The translations under genes were made by a program, and so were the position numbers. Shown here piece by piece: positions 54,377 through 64,000 of a stretch of 64,000 bases of DNA (positions are counted from its first letter, which is position 1; each line of letters starts with the position of its first letter). The DNA is from Anoxybacillus amylolyticus. Lineage in GTDB: Bacteria > Bacillota > Bacilli > Bacillales > Anoxybacillaceae. The stretch spans positions 1-64,000 of the forward strand of contig NZ_CP015439.1 of assembly GCF_001634285.1 (NCBI RefSeq), in the 5' to 3' direction. The notes below the pieces were generated by a model. The model ran no database searches and was not told the DNA's origin. It was given only the letters and a program-made list of their open reading frames with translations.

Positions 54377-54590
54377 AACTAGCCACCTCCAAGGTTTTTT
54401 CCGAATCACTTGTTTGGTTTTTAGCACCCTTTCCAAATAAAAAACGTGGGTGCATACGACACCCACGCTCATTACGCTCTATAACCGAACCGTAACAACC
54501 TGCCAACAGCTGCTAATGGCGTCAGCTAGGTGAGAAGCGGGTGCTTCTGCTTTTGTCACAAACAAGTATTCTATTCGACTTATGTAGTAT
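54377..54590 (-). promoter_or_regulatory. L20-type leader of infC-rpmI-rplT
   Basis: It contains a strong terminator (GCGTGGGTGTCGTATGCACCCACG then a T-run, about 54437-54475 on the minus strand) and upstream stems with GCTGCTAATGGCGTCAGC that can compete. This matches the L20-controlled leader seen in Bacillus. Confidence 0.8.
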
Positions 54591-54689
54591 ACCATGTTGG
54601 AAGCAGCATGTCAATATTTGTTTATTGCCTGCTTTTGCACAACATGTTTCATTATACCCAATGTTATTGTCATTGACAACTATTTTTTT

Positions 54690-54719
54690 AAAAACTGCGG
54701 AAGAAACTTCCGCAGTTTC
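54690..54719 (-). terminator. thrS terminator
   Basis: AACTGCGGAAG paired with CTTCCGCAGTT, followed by T-rich sequence on the minus strand. Confidence 0.88.
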
Positions 54720-54721
54720 GG

Positions 54722-56653
54722 TTAACGCCGCGCTTCTCTTTTTAACGTTGCGATAAAGTCGTTAAGCGCCATCGTTTCGCTTTTTTGTTCCCCGTATTTG
54801 CGGACGTTGACCGTTCCTTCTTTCATTTCGTTATCTCCGACTACCAGCATATATGGAATTTTTTGTATTTGTGCTTCACGAATTTTATAGCCGATTTTTT
54901 CATCTCGCTCATCGACTTCCACTCGGAATCCTTGTGCTTGAAGCGCTTCTTTTACTTTGTACGCATAGTCAACATGCACGACAGGCGACACCGGAATGAC
55001 TTCCACTTGCACCGGCGCAAGCCATGTCGGGAACGCTCCTTTATATTCTTCGATAAGGAACGCCACAAACCGCTCCATCGTCGATACAACCCCGCGGTGA
55101 ATGACAACCGGACGGTGAGGCTTGCCATCTTCGCCGATGTATGTTAAATCAAAGCGTTCCGGCAATAAGAAATCGAGCTGAACCGTTGACAGCGTTTCGT
55201 CTTTTCCGAGCGCTGTTCGCACTTGCACGTCTAATTTCGGACCGTAAAACGCCGCTTCGCCTTCTGCTTCATAATAGTCAAGTCCTAGCTCGTCCATGGC
55301 TTCACGCAACATCTTTTGCGCTTTTTCCCACATCGCATCGTCATCGTAATATTTTTCTTTATCTTGCGGGTCGCGATATGACAGACGGAAGGAATAGTCA
55401 TCAAGCCCAAAATCTTTATACACTTCAAGAATTAAGTTGACGACGCGCTTGAATTCGTCCTTAATTTGATCTGGACGGACAAAAATGTGTGCATCGTTTA
55501 GTGTCATTCCCCGTACACGTTGCAAGCCGGTCAACGCCCCAGACATTTCATAGCGATGCATCGTTCCCAATTCGGCGATGCGGATCGGCAACTCCCGATA
55601 GCTATGAATTTTGTTTTTGTAAATCATCATATGGTGTGGACAGTTCATCGGACGAAGCACGAGTTGTTCATTATCCATTTCCATCGGTGGGAACATGCCG
55701 TCTTTATAATGATCCCAATGCCCGGACGTTTTATATAGCTCCACGCTGCCAAGCACTGGTGTGTAAACATGTTGGTAACCAAGCTCTAGCTCTTTGTCGA
55801 CGATATAGCGCTCAATCGTGCGGCGAATCGTCGCCCCCTTTGGCAGCCAAAGCGGCAATCCTTGTCCTACTTTTTGCGATGTGGTAAACAGCTCTAGCTC
55901 TTTTCCTAGCTTGCGATGGTCACGTTCTTTCGCTTCTTGCAAGAGGCGAAGGTATTCATCGAGCGCTTCTTTTGTAAAGAACGCCGTCCCATAAATGCGC
56001 TGCAGCATTTTATTGTTGCTGTCGCCACGCCAATATGCTCCTGCGATGTTTAGAAGCTTAAACTCTTTAATTTTTCCTGTCGATGGGACATGAACGCCGC
56101 GGCAAAGGTCAAAAAATTCCCCTTGTTCATAAATCGAAACGATTTCGCCTTCTGGGATGTCGTGAATTAATTCAATTTTCAAATGATCGCCGATTTCTTC
56201 ATATCGTTGAATTGCTTCTTCTCGGCTTACTTCTTTACGGATAATTTCTAAGTTTTCTTTGACAATTTTCCGCATTTCTTGTTCGATTTTCGGGAGGTCT
56301 TCTGGTGTCAACGACTCTTCCATGTCAATATCGTAATAAAAACCGTTTTCAATGACAGGACCAACGCCAAGTTTTACATTCTTATACAACCGTTTAATCG
56401 CCTGTGCCATTAAATGGGCCGTGCTATGACGCAAAATGTCCAGCGCCTCTGGCATCTCTTGTGTAATAATGGAAATTGACCCGTCTTCCGTAATTGGCGT
56501 CCGCAAATCAACTAACCGATCGTTTAGCTTTCCAGCAATCGCTTTTTTCTTTAGTCCCGGGCTAATCGAAGCAGCAATTTCTTCGGTCGTAATCCCTTTT
56601 GGAAACTCCTTTGCCGCTCCATCCGGAAACGTAATTTTCACTACTTCTGACAT
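54722..56653 (-). CDS. thrS: Threonyl-tRNA synthetase
   Basis: 643 residues from [12 protein letters not shown] with AAAGGAGTG upstream. It has the TGS domain (1-65), editing domain with [15 protein letters not shown] and [10 protein letters not shown], class II motifs ([50 protein letters not shown]) and an anticodon-binding C-terminus. It charges tRNA-Thr and is controlled by the T-box leader upstream. Confidence 0.97.
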   Translation of the reverse strand: MSEVVKITFPDGAAKEFPKGITTEEIAASISPGLKKKAIAGKLNDRLVDLRTPITEDGSISIITQEMPEALDILRHSTAHLMAQAIKRLYKNVKLGVGPVIENGFYYDIDMEESLTPEDLPKIEQEMRKIVKENLEIIRKEVSREEAIQRYEEIGDHLKIELIHDIPEGEIVSIYEQGEFFDLCRGVHVPSTGKIKEFKLLNIAGAYWRGDSNNKMLQRIYGTAFFTKEALDEYLRLLQEAKERDHRKLGKELELFTTSQKVGQGLPLWLPKGATIRRTIERYIVDKELELGYQHVYTPVLGSVELYKTSGHWDHYKDGMFPPMEMDNEQLVLRPMNCPHHMMIYKNKIHSYRELPIRIAELGTMHRYEMSGALTGLQRVRGMTLNDAHIFVRPDQIKDEFKRVVNLILEVYKDFGLDDYSFRLSYRDPQDKEKYYDDDAMWEKAQKMLREAMDELGLDYYEAEGEAAFYGPKLDVQVRTALGKDETLSTVQLDFLLPERFDLTYIGEDGKPHRPVVIHRGVVSTMERFVAFLIEEYKGAFPTWLAPVQVEVIPVSPVVHVDYAYKVKEALQAQGFRVEVDERDEKIGYKIREAQIQKIPYMLVVGDNEMKEGTVNVRKYGEQKSETMALNDFIATLKREARR

Positions 56654-56679
56654 AATTTTCACTCCTTTTTGCTAAATAA

Positions 56680-56930
56680 AAAAACTCCTCCCTCACACAA
56701 GGGACGAGTTTGTTTCGTGGTTCCACCCTTCTTCCCATCGCGAACAGCGATGGCTCGAATAGCATAACGGCGCCTTCTCCGTCACCTATTACTCACACAA
56801 GCCTTTCACAGGTGAAGTTCCGAGGTGGTAAGTGCATTCTTCGTGTTAGGAAGGTTCCAGCCTAGCCTTCCCTCTCTGGAAACCGTAAAAATACACCCAT
56901 GTCCTCATCATCACTTTTCCATCGATCCAT
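56680..56930 (-). promoter_or_regulatory. T-box leader of thrS
   Basis: T-box AAGGGTGGAACCACG near 56715-56730 on the minus strand, followed by a terminator with a T-run (56683-56711). The specifier region lies upstream toward 56930. Confidence 0.92.
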
Positions 56931-56970
56931 TATGTACTTAATTATAAAATGAGAGTGTGGAAAAATCAAG

Positions 56971-57810
56971 TCACTCTACCGGCAGGGAACGGCGGAATGC
57001 TTGACTTGGGAAAAAGCGAAGCCGCTCTTGAAATACATTTTGCAACGTTTGAAGCATACCATCATCCGGCTCGTCCGTATAAACGTAAATCGTCTTTGGC
57101 GCAAGCGACACGAGGGGCGCTAAGACGGTAGCGTCAATATACATCGGCTGGTTAACTAGCTTTCGGTCAATCCATTGTTTCAGCTCTGTCTTAGGGACAT
57201 AACGAAACTGTGCGTCAAAAAAGAAAAATTCTGGCGGACGATGAACAAGATGGACAACTGACCATTTTGTCTCACGCACGGCAACATAGTCGCGCAATAG
57301 CTGCACAAACGTTTGATATTCCTGCTCTAATTTGTACTCATCAATTGCTAGTTCGACATAATGGGAAAGTAATTGGATATACGGTTTTAATCGAAACGTC
57401 ACGAACGATGCTAAAGAAAAGGAAAGCCCGTCTTTTAAAAACGGCAATAGCGCGTCCATAATAAGCGCCTCACGCGACTGTCTGTGCTTTTTTCCAGTTC
57501 GATAGTCATGCCTTTCCCCGTCAAGAAAAGAATGGGCAAGCTGCAAAATTTGTTGCTGTTCTTCTTCGTCATTATAATAAAACGTACCTGAAATAATCGA
57601 TAATAATAGCCGGTCTTCCATAAAATGCAAAATAAACTGAGCAACCGCTCGTGCAACCGCAGCCAATCCTTTTTCTTCCTCTTGCACTAGATGAATCGCC
57701 ACTACCCGATCGTCGCTATGCTCACAGCTAAAGAGCGGGTTAGCGTCTGCTTGCAACAAGCAAATGAATTTTTCTAGCTCATTGTGTTGTTCAAAATAAA
57801 TTTTGATCAA
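56971..57810 (-). CDS. ytxC: YtxC-like sporulation-associated protein
   Basis: 279 residues matching YtxC in length and position after dnaI. Features are FLDGERHDYRTGKKHRQSRE, LKDGLSFSLASFVTFRLKPY and the C-terminal APKTIYVYTDEPDDGMLQTL. The role is unknown. It has a GGGGGGAC site and starts 85 bp downstream of dnaI. Confidence 0.85.
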   Translation of the reverse strand: MIKIYFEQHNELEKFICLLQADANPLFSCEHSDDRVVAIHLVQEEEKGLAAVARAVAQFILHFMEDRLLLSIISGTFYYNDEEEQQQILQLAHSFLDGERHDYRTGKKHRQSREALIMDALLPFLKDGLSFSLASFVTFRLKPYIQLLSHYVELAIDEYKLEQEYQTFVQLLRDYVAVRETKWSVVHLVHRPPEFFFFDAQFRYVPKTELKQWIDRKLVNQPMYIDATVLAPLVSLAPKTIYVYTDEPDDGMLQTLQNVFQERLRFFPSQAFRRSLPVE

Positions 57811-57894
57811 TGTCGTCCCCCCTTTATCAGTGAATGCTTGTTCTATATATATGGGGGGACAGCCTCATTTAGAATTAGAAAAAGCAGGTTGCAG

Positions 57895-58833
57895 CTATGT
57901 TTCCATGCGGCGGTTTCGCCCTTTAATTTCGACAGGCTGCGCTAAATAACGGATGCGCTCCATAATGCGCGCCGCTTTCATTTGTTCCTCTTCGCCTCGT
58001 TGCGAATATGTTAAATGATGGGCAAGTTGCTGCAAGTCAAAATTCGATGTAAAGAAAGTCGGCAAATTTTCTAACATCCGGTATTGTAAAATCGGCCCTA
58101 ATAAATCGTCACGTACCCAGCTTGACATCGATTCTGCACCGATGTCATCAAGCATAAGCACTGGCACTTTTTTCACGTATTCTAGCTTTTCATTAATCGT
58201 CTGGTCGTGAAGCGAACTTTTAAGCTCACGGAAAAACTCAGGTACATACACGATAAGGGACGCAATATTTTTTTTCGCTAATGCGTTCGCAATCGCACCA
58301 AGAATGTACGTTTTGCCAACACCAAATGAGCCGTATAAATATAGTCCTTTCATTTTCTTCCCTGGGTTATAGGTAGAAACGAACGTTTCTGCTAATTCAA
58401 TCGCCTTCATTCGTCCTTCATCAGTCAAATCAACGTCTGATAACGAAGCTTGCAAAATTTCCCTAGGGACAAATAAACTTTGAATTAATGCTTCTTGCCG
58501 TTTGCGCTCATCGTACTTCACTTTTGTAGGGCAGCGGTCGTACTGAACGTCAATTGCATTTCCTTGCCAAATGAGACGTGGATGATATCCTTTCAACAAA
58601 TTTTGGCATGATTCTAAACTCGAACACCGCTGGCAGTTTGTCGTTTGCTCCATAAATTCGTACAGCTTCACAAGGCTACGGTCGAGAATGTCTTCGGTTA
58701 TTTTTTCTTTATTTGCACGCAAAAACGCTTGGACTTCGCGGTGGGAGAGCACTTGTTGCTTTAGTTGTTCGTAGCGCTTTCGGAAATCTTGCCGATGAAG
58801 CAGGCGGCTGAGCAGTTGGTTCATATGTTCCAT
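57895..58833 (-). CDS. dnaI: Primosomal helicase loader DnaI
   Basis: 312 residues: an N-terminal zinc region (CQRCSSLESCQNLLKGYHPR) that binds the helicase and a C-terminal AAA+ domain with Walker A GSFGVGKTY, Walker B LMLDDIG and sensor 1 FTSNFD. It loads DnaC helicase with DnaB and DnaD. It is encoded 14 bp after dnaB. Confidence 0.95.
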   Translation of the reverse strand: MEHMNQLLSRLLHRQDFRKRYEQLKQQVLSHREVQAFLRANKEKITEDILDRSLVKLYEFMEQTTNCQRCSSLESCQNLLKGYHPRLIWQGNAIDVQYDRCPTKVKYDERKRQEALIQSLFVPREILQASLSDVDLTDEGRMKAIELAETFVSTYNPGKKMKGLYLYGSFGVGKTYILGAIANALAKKNIASLIVYVPEFFRELKSSLHDQTINEKLEYVKKVPVLMLDDIGAESMSSWVRDDLLGPILQYRMLENLPTFFTSNFDLQQLAHHLTYSQRGEEEQMKAARIMERIRYLAQPVEIKGRNRRMET

Positions 58834-58847
58834 CTTCCCACATCCTA

Positions 58848-60233
58848 TTACTCATTTCGATATTTTTTCAGCCGCTCTTCTAGTTCGCGGCGTTTTGCTT
58901 CAAGGTCGCTCGGTGTTTGTTCGCTTTCTTTTTGACTATAATCCATGTTGAGCCAATCCGGCAACATTTCTTTTCGCACCGTTTTACGGGCAGGCTTTTT
59001 CTCTTTGTCGGTTGCCCAACTTTGGTATTTTTGTGCTTCTTTTTTGGCTAACTCCATCGCTTCTTTGACGGTGCGAATTTTTTTGCGCGCCCAATGGCTG
59101 GCGATTTTTTCGACGTATGCTTTCGATAATTTCATATCGGTGCGAAGCATGACGTAGTAAATTAAGACGTTGACAACGCCAGGCAACAGCTTTTGTTGGA
59201 ACATAATATCTTCAATGAGCTGTAAATCGCTCATCGACGGTTCTGCTCCCCCAGAAATCTCCATTAATAGCTGGCGCGGAGAAATCGTTTCCAACTGCTT
59301 CATCAGCTGCTCTTCTTTCGTTTTTGGTTCGACGTCTATCATCGTCCGATACGCAAACGGCTGAACGCGCGTGCTTAAGTGTGGCAATTCGTCGCCACGC
59401 TCAAACTGATACCAGTCACGTGCTGCTTTGCGAAGCGCCTCAATGTCAATATGCTCCGTTGGATCGATGACGTCCATGACAAGTTTTTGCATCTCTAACG
59501 GGCTAATTCCATACAAAAACGAAAGCTTTTTAATCGCTTCTCGCACTTTTGCTGTAATCGCCCGCTTTGGAACAATTTGTTTCGAAAGCCCTGCAAAAAA
59601 TAACTCAAAATCGAATACTTCTTCCCCAAGTACATACGTTTCCGTGCTTCGGTCGAGATAGGCGCGTTCCTGCGGGAGAGATAAGTCGTTTTTTGCCTCT
59701 TCGTTCATCGTTGCGACCATTTGCTCCGGATGAACAGAGGCGAACACTTCATTAAACGAACGAGTAATCGGGGAAAAATGTTGTGTATCAAGGGCCGGTA
59801 TTGAGAAAAATTGTTTAAGTTTTTGAAATTTTGTCCGTCCGACACGATTATAAAGAAAGACGTTTAACATCCCGTCATTGAAAAATTTTTCGGGCGAAAG
59901 CGGTGGCTGCAATTCATAAATAAATTGGTTTGGGTCTTTCGATCGGTTGACGTACGTTTTTAACAACCCAATTCCTTCTAGTTTCAACCGTTCTTCGTAA
60001 ATGTCTTTTAAGTTGCATTGCATAATCGCCATTAAACTATGGTGCGTAGTTTCTGCAGTGAGAAACTGCTGGTCTAGTTCGCCCCATAACGTCATATATA
60101 AACTGAACGCACGAGAGCCAATTAACGGTTGATATAAAAGTGTTATTACTTTCCGATCAAAATCATGAAGCATACCGTTGCTGCGCACGATGTACCGATC
60201 GACAGGAATCAATTCTTTCCAATGATGTTCCAT
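58848..60233 (-). CDS. dnaB: Replication initiation and membrane attachment protein DnaB
   Basis: 461 residues, the Gram-positive DnaB (not the helicase). It has an N-terminal winged helix (FDRKVITLLYQPLIGSRAF) and DnaB/DnaD C-terminal repeats (DLQLIEDIMFQQKLLPGVVN, VRTVKEAMELAKKEAQKYQ), with an acidic/basic tail. It works with DnaD and DnaI in primosome assembly. Confidence 0.94.
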   Translation of the reverse strand: MEHHWKELIPVDRYIVRSNGMLHDFDRKVITLLYQPLIGSRAFSLYMTLWGELDQQFLTAETTHHSLMAIMQCNLKDIYEERLKLEGIGLLKTYVNRSKDPNQFIYELQPPLSPEKFFNDGMLNVFLYNRVGRTKFQKLKQFFSIPALDTQHFSPITRSFNEVFASVHPEQMVATMNEEAKNDLSLPQERAYLDRSTETYVLGEEVFDFELFFAGLSKQIVPKRAITAKVREAIKKLSFLYGISPLEMQKLVMDVIDPTEHIDIEALRKAARDWYQFERGDELPHLSTRVQPFAYRTMIDVEPKTKEEQLMKQLETISPRQLLMEISGGAEPSMSDLQLIEDIMFQQKLLPGVVNVLIYYVMLRTDMKLSKAYVEKIASHWARKKIRTVKEAMELAKKEAQKYQSWATDKEKKPARKTVRKEMLPDWLNMDYSQKESEQTPSDLEAKRRELEERLKKYRNE

Positions 60234-60256
60234 GCTATCGACCTTCCTTAAATTGA

Positions 60257-60297
60257 TTAAAAAAAGGGCTTTCTATCATGCGAAGCAAGCCCTTTAT
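60257..60297 (-). terminator. Terminator after nrdR
   Basis: AAGGGCTTGC...AAAGCCCTT followed by a T-run on the minus strand, overlapping the nrdR stop and separating it from dnaB. Confidence 0.85.
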
Positions 60298-60755
60298 CGC
60301 TGTTCTTTTTTGATTAGTTCTTTCAGTTCTTCGATAAAAACGTTTAAGTCTTTAAATTGCCGATAGACAGAGGCGAAGCGGACGTATGCAACTTCATCGA
60401 TTTTCGATAAACGTTCCATCACCATTTCCCCAATCGTTTCGCTTTTCACTTCCGCCACTCCACGGTGACGCAATTCTCGTTCAATTTCCTGTGTTACTTT
60501 TTCCAATTGTTCCAGCGCTACCGGTCGTTTTTCGCACGCTTTAATGAGTCCACGCAATATTTTTTCTTGGCTGAACTCTTCGCGCGTCCCTTCTTTTTTC
60601 ACAACAATTAACGGCATTTCTTCGACTTTTTCAAACGTTGTGAAGCGATAATGGCATTGTTCGCATTCTCGTCTACGGCGAATGGAACGCCCATCGTCGA
60701 CAGGGCGCGAATCAAGCACCCTTGTTCCGAGATGGTGGCAAGTTGGGCACTTCAT
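60294..60755 (-). CDS. nrdR: Transcriptional repressor NrdR
   Basis: 153 residues from [20 protein letters not shown] with AGGAGTG upstream. It has a zinc ribbon (CPTC, CEQC), then an ATP-cone domain ([20 protein letters not shown]). It represses ribonucleotide reductase genes in response to dATP. Confidence 0.95.
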   Translation of the reverse strand: MKCPTCHHLGTRVLDSRPVDDGRSIRRRRECEQCHYRFTTFEKVEEMPLIVVKKEGTREEFSQEKILRGLIKACEKRPVALEQLEKVTQEIERELRHRGVAEVKSETIGEMVMERLSKIDEVAYVRFASVYRQFKDLNVFIEELKELIKKEQR

Positions 60756-60771
60756 AATCACCACTCCTGTT

Positions 60772-61161
60772 TCATCCATTAATTCCAGAGCCGATATACG
60801 GCAACCGTTTGTCCAACTGTTCGTACAAGTCTAAAATGACGCGGCGGCTAAAGCCGAAATCAAACGTCGTGCCGGTCGTCACCGAAAAATCAATGGCAGT
60901 TTCTAACGGTCGAACCGAAATGACGGTAATGACAATGAACGCTTTTTTCCCGCTTCTTGTCGTTGCGCTAAATTCCCCTCGCTCTTCGGATACAGAGAGA
61001 AGTTCATATTGCGAAGACGATTGAAGTAATTCTTTCACTGCTTTCATTGCCTGCCCGTTTGTCGCCTTATAGTACCGGCTACGCAACCGTTCGTCTTCAT
61101 GCGCTTCTTTTGTCTCGCAATGATTCGTAAAAACATATTTCCATTTGTTCCAAACACTCAT
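60772..61161 (-). CDS. Conserved cytosolic protein of unknown function
   Basis: 129 residues with no membrane segments ([40 protein letters not shown]). I do not recognise a characterised family. It is 16 bp upstream of nrdR and probably co-transcribed with it. Confidence 0.75.
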   Translation of the reverse strand: MSVWNKWKYVFTNHCETKEAHEDERLRSRYYKATNGQAMKAVKELLQSSSQYELLSVSEERGEFSATTRSGKKAFIVITVISVRPLETAIDFSVTTGTTFDFGFSRRVILDLYEQLDKRLPYIGSGING

Positions 61162-61227
61162 TTTTGCCGCTCCTTGCGAAATTCTTTACTATTATGATAC
61201 CACTATTTAGACAGATATGTACAATTA

Positions 61228-61258
61228 AAAAAAGAGGTGCGTTTGCCACCTCTTTTTA
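61228..61258 (-). terminator. speD terminator
   Basis: AAAGAGGTGGCAAACGCACCTCTTT and a T-run on the minus strand after the speD stop. Confidence 0.88.
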
Positions 61259-61268
61259 GTTTCCATCA

Positions 61269-61643
61269 TTACAGTGCTTTTACGTTTTTCAATTCAATCG
61301 GACCCATTCCGCGCGGAAGTTCAATCGTTTCCCGCGTTTGCGCTCCTAACGCTTCCGCAATGTAATCTGCGGCAATCGTCGGATCTAAGTTTCCACATGT
61401 ATACACGTCGATGCTTGCATATCCATGCTCTGGGAAGCTGTGAATCGTTAAATGTGATTCAGAAATAATGACGACCCCGCTTACTCCTTGTGGCGCGAAT
61501 TTATGGAAAGCAACTTCCCGAATTTCTGCGCCAGATTTTAATGCTGCATCAACAAATGTTTTTTCAATAAATTCGATGTCATTCAGCTTATCAAAATCGC
61601 ATCCCCATAATTCTGAGATAACGTGACGACCCATTGTGTCCAT
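61269..61643 (-). CDS. speD: S-adenosylmethionine decarboxylase proenzyme
   Basis: 124 residues from [20 protein letters not shown] with GGGGGAC upstream. The self-cleavage site is the Glu-Ser of [20 protein letters not shown]; the Ser becomes the pyruvoyl group. It is a small Bacillus-type SpeD and supplies aminopropyl groups for spermidine. Confidence 0.95.
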   Translation of the reverse strand: MDTMGRHVISELWGCDFDKLNDIEFIEKTFVDAALKSGAEIREVAFHKFAPQGVSGVVIISESHLTIHSFPEHGYASIDVYTCGNLDPTIAADYIAEALGAQTRETIELPRGMGPIELKNVKAL

Positions 61644-61649
61644 CAAAAG

Positions 61650-61800
61650 TCCCCCTTTAACTTATTTTCCAAAAAAATAAACATGAAATTCCTTTGCATA
61701 ATGGCATGTATAACTACCACGGGGGAAAGTTAGTCCAAAGAGGTCCTAACCCTTTAAGTAGTCACATTACCGTGCGTTTAAGAAGTTCACGAATCATAGT
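61650..61800 (-). promoter_or_regulatory. Possible structured leader of speD
   Basis: The minus strand carries GGGTTAGGACC...GGACTAAC and CCCCCGTGG stems about 50-100 bp before speD. It may be an RNA leader, but no known riboswitch class was matched. Confidence 0.35.
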
Positions 61801-61855
61801 ATACTTTGTTTAGTTTTTTTTTGCAATACACTTTTTTATTTTTTTCTGAAATGAG

Positions 61856-61884
61856 AAAAGCGCTGACGAATGCCAGCGCTTTAT
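61856..61884 (-). terminator. gapB terminator
   Basis: AAAGCGCTGGCATTCGTCAGCGCTTTT on the minus strand at the gene end. Confidence 0.88.
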
Positions 61885-62909
61885 GCGTTCACTTTTAATT
61901 TTTCCATTAGTTTGTGGGCGACTAAATTCGCTAAATCGACGACGCGGCACGAATAACCCCACTCATTGTCATACCAAGCAAGCACTTTTACTTTACGGCC
62001 TTCCATCACTATCGTCGACAGACCATCAATAATTGCCGAGTGTGGATTTGTGTTAAAATCGATAGATACAAGCGGTTCTGTTGTAAAATCGAGAATACCT
62101 TTTAATGAACCGTTCGCCGCGCGAACAAACGCTTCGTTTACTCCATCAACCGTAACTTCTCGCTTCAAGTCAACGACTAAATCAACAAGCGAAACGTTTG
62201 GTGTCGGAACGCGAAGCGCCATACCGTGCAGCTTTCCTTTTAGATGCGGCAAGACGAGCGCTAACGCTTTTGCGGCACCTGTCGTTGTTGGGATAATGGA
62301 TTGGGCGCAGGAACGAGCGCGACGCAAATCTTTATGGGGGTTGTCAATATTTTTTTGATCGTTCGTATATGCATGGACGGTCGTCATCAGCCCGTTTTCA
62401 ATTCCAAACGTTTGGTCGAGTACTTTCACGACCGGTGCTAAGCAGTTTGTCGTGCACGAAGCGTTGGAAATGATAAAATGGTTGTCAATATCAAGCATCT
62501 CTTCATTCACGCCCATGACGATAGTGACGTCTTCGTTTTTGCCAGGTGCGGTTAAAATCACGCGCTTTGCCCCTGCTTCTAAATGGAGGCTTGCTTTTTC
62601 CTTCGAATTGAACTTCCCTGTCGCTTCAATGACAATATCGATATCCAGTTCTTTCCATGGGAGCTGTTGTGGGTCGCGTGAATTGAGAAGCAGCACTTTC
62701 TTTCCGTTCACTAAAAGTCCATCTTCAAGCGCAACTACTTCTCCTGCAAATTTTCCGTGAGTGGAGTCATATTTTATTAAATGAGCTAACGTTTCTGGGG
62801 GATAGCTCGCATTAATCGCAACGATAGTTAAGTTTTCGGCATCGATGGCATTACGAAACACCATTCGTCCAATTCGTCCAAACCCATTAATCGCTACTTT
62901 CGCCTTCAT
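61881..62909 (-). CDS. gapB: Glyceraldehyde-3-phosphate dehydrogenase, GapB type
   Basis: 342 residues from MKAKVAINGFGRIGRMVFRN with GAGAGGAG upstream. The catalytic Cys is in SNASCTTNCLAPV, with the phosphate-binding and C-terminal YDNEWGYSCRVVDLA motifs. In Bacillus, the gene next to speD encodes the NADP-dependent gluconeogenic enzyme, so that role is likely here. Confidence 0.93.
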   Translation of the reverse strand: MKAKVAINGFGRIGRMVFRNAIDAENLTIVAINASYPPETLAHLIKYDSTHGKFAGEVVALEDGLLVNGKKVLLLNSRDPQQLPWKELDIDIVIEATGKFNSKEKASLHLEAGAKRVILTAPGKNEDVTIVMGVNEEMLDIDNHFIISNASCTTNCLAPVVKVLDQTFGIENGLMTTVHAYTNDQKNIDNPHKDLRRARSCAQSIIPTTTGAAKALALVLPHLKGKLHGMALRVPTPNVSLVDLVVDLKREVTVDGVNEAFVRAANGSLKGILDFTTEPLVSIDFNTNPHSAIIDGLSTIVMEGRKVKVLAWYDNEWGYSCRVVDLANLVAHKLMEKLKVNA

Positions 62910-63011
62910 TAAATTTTCTCCTCTCAAATATATGTTATACTAATTATCACCTTTTCACATAAATAGTATATCATATTTTAAATATTTGTGTAGAGGAAAT
63001 CGTACAAAAAA

Positions 63012-63043
63012 CAAAAAAGACGTCCTATTTTTACAGGACGTCC
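63012..63043 (-). terminator. coaE terminator
   Basis: GACGTCCTGTAAAAATAGGACGTC then a T-run on the minus strand, overlapping the coaE stop region. Confidence 0.85.
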
Positions 63044-63627
63044 CATTCGCTTAAAATCGCCAAAAGCTGCTGTCTCGTTTGGTCAATTGTTCCGTTATTA
63101 TCAATAACAACATCGGCGCATGCTTTTTTTTCACTTAGCGGCATTTGCGAACGAATACGGGCAAGTGCGTCTTCTTGCGAAAAGCCGTTCCGTTTCATGA
63201 GCCGCTCCAGCTGAATTGCTTCGTCTACATAAACGACAATAATTTTATCTACAAAATGGGTGAGGTTACTTTCAAACAAAAGTGGGATATCAAGTACGAC
63301 GACCGGCTTTTTTTTAAGAATCTTGTCCCGTTCGTCAAGCATTTTTTTTCGCACCACCGGGTGGACGATGGCGTTTAGCTGTTTCCTCTTTTCTTCATCT
63401 TGAAAAATAAGCGCTCCTAATTTCGGGCGGTCAATTTCTCCATTTTCTTGCAATATATCCTTCCCGAACGTCTCGACAATGCGGACGTATGCTTCTTCCC
63501 CTACATTTACGACTTCCCGAGCAATCTTATCTGCATCAACAACAGGAATATTCCACTCTTTTAGCATATTTGCTACCGTGCTTTTTCCACTGGCAATGCC
63601 ACCTGTTAATCCAATGGTTAGCGCCAT
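63031..63627 (-). CDS. coaE: Dephospho-CoA kinase
   Basis: 198 residues from [20 protein letters not shown]; the upstream extension lies in the mutM end. It has a P-loop [19 protein letters not shown] and HPVVRKKM motifs. It phosphorylates dephospho-CoA, the last step of CoA synthesis. AAGGGGGAGG precedes the ATG and it lies 13 bp after mutM. Confidence 0.95.
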   Translation of the reverse strand: MALTIGLTGGIASGKSTVANMLKEWNIPVVDADKIAREVVNVGEEAYVRIVETFGKDILQENGEIDRPKLGALIFQDEEKRKQLNAIVHPVVRKKMLDERDKILKKKPVVVLDIPLLFESNLTHFVDKIIVVYVDEAIQLERLMKRNGFSQEDALARIRSQMPLSEKKACADVVIDNNGTIDQTRQQLLAILSEWDVL

Positions 63628-63640
63628 TTTCCTCCCCCTT

Positions 63641-64000
63641 TTATTGTTGGCAACGTGCACAATAATGCGTGCCACGTCCAGCAACGGTGATTTTTTGTAC
63701 AGGGTGCCCACATCGTTTGCATGGCTCTCCTTTACGACCGTACACAAACAATTGTTGCTGAAACGTTCCTGCTTTTCCTTCCGTATTCACATAAGAGCGA
63801 ACCGTGCTCCCCCCGTGGATAATCGCCTCTCCTAGCGTTTCTGCGATTTCCCGATGAAGCCGTTCGATTTCTTCCACTGTCAGTGACGAAGCCGACCGTT
63901 CAGGATGAAGGAACGAGCGAAATAACGCTTCATCGACATAAATGTTACCCAGCCCAGCGACTACCGTTTGGTCTAATAGAACGCTTTTGATCGTTCGATT
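63641..64000 (-). CDS. mutM: Formamidopyrimidine-DNA glycosylase, 3' part only
   Basis: The last ~119 codons of MutM/Fpg; the 5' part is beyond the right edge. It shows the helix-two-turn-helix segment ([20 protein letters not shown]) and the C-terminal zinc finger ([20 protein letters not shown], then CARCQ). It removes oxidised purines from DNA. Confidence 0.95.
   Translation of the reverse strand, partial: NRTIKSVLLDQTVVAGLGNIYVDEALFRSFLHPERSASSLTVEEIERLHREIAETLGEAIIHGGSTVRSYVNTEGKAGTFQQQLFVYGRKGEPCKRCGHPVQKITVAGRGTHYCARCQQ

Overview
The window looks like chromosome of a thermophilic Bacillaceae of the Anoxybacillus/Geobacillus type. The right third (about 46.6-64 kb) is a conserved Bacillus-type core read leftwards: mutM-coaE-gapB-speD-(unknown)-nrdR-dnaB-dnaI-ytxC-thrS-infC-rpmI-rplT-dUTPase-M42 peptidase-sspI-rRNA methyltransferase-pheS-pheT. 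It carries T-box leaders before thrS and pheS, an L20-type leader and an AUU start at infC, and ordinary intrinsic terminators. The species is inferred from gene order and protein character, not from a search.

The left two thirds (1-46.6 kb) are an accessory region directly downstream of pheT, packed with insertion sequences. It holds two peptide-antibiotic loci interleaved with copies of a ComQXPA quorum-sensing cassette. Locus 1 (1.8-8.2 kb) is a sporulation-killing-factor (skf) operon: SkfA-like precursor, radical-SAM SkfB, CPBP protease SkfC, ABC exporter SkfE/SkfF and a HEAT-repeat protein in the skfG position. The precursor lacks the usual acceptor Met and has two extra Cys; the permease carries an extra extracellular His-rich domain. 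Locus 2 (13.8-28.1 kb) is an azole/dehydroamino-acid RiPP cluster: YcaO, ThiF-like partner, nitroreductase-type dehydrogenases, split LanB-like dehydratase, PqqD-M50 protease, ABC exporter, CPBP protein and three precursor peptides sharing a leader motif. Two of the precursors are too short for standard gene calling. It has the parts of a goadsporin-like system and only one SpaB_C-type protein, so a pyridine-ring thiopeptide is not supported.

comQXPA occurs as an intact cassette (8.7-12.7 kb), a second nearly identical cassette whose comP is split by an IS66 element with a perfect 8-bp target duplication (29.9-36.4 kb), and a truncated comA tail (1.35-1.6 kb). Each comA tail is followed by the same ~110-bp terminator-containing repeat, also found after pheT and after a duplicated pheT 3' end. 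These repeats and the IS110 copies probably drove the duplications.

Between 37 and 46.4 kb are a DUF4260 membrane protein, an IS630 element inside a toxin-gene remnant, a polymorphic toxin with DUF2750-type immunity protein, two secreted proteins of unknown function, an IS1380 element with a doubled right end, an ISL3 remnant, a structured hairpin element and an internally deleted IS110 element. Short non-autonomous elements can be paired with full-length relatives: two ~170-bp elements with IS1380-like ends bracket the skf operon, and a 193-bp multi-hairpin element with IS630-like ends and a TA duplication is shown by the empty site in the other cassette copy.
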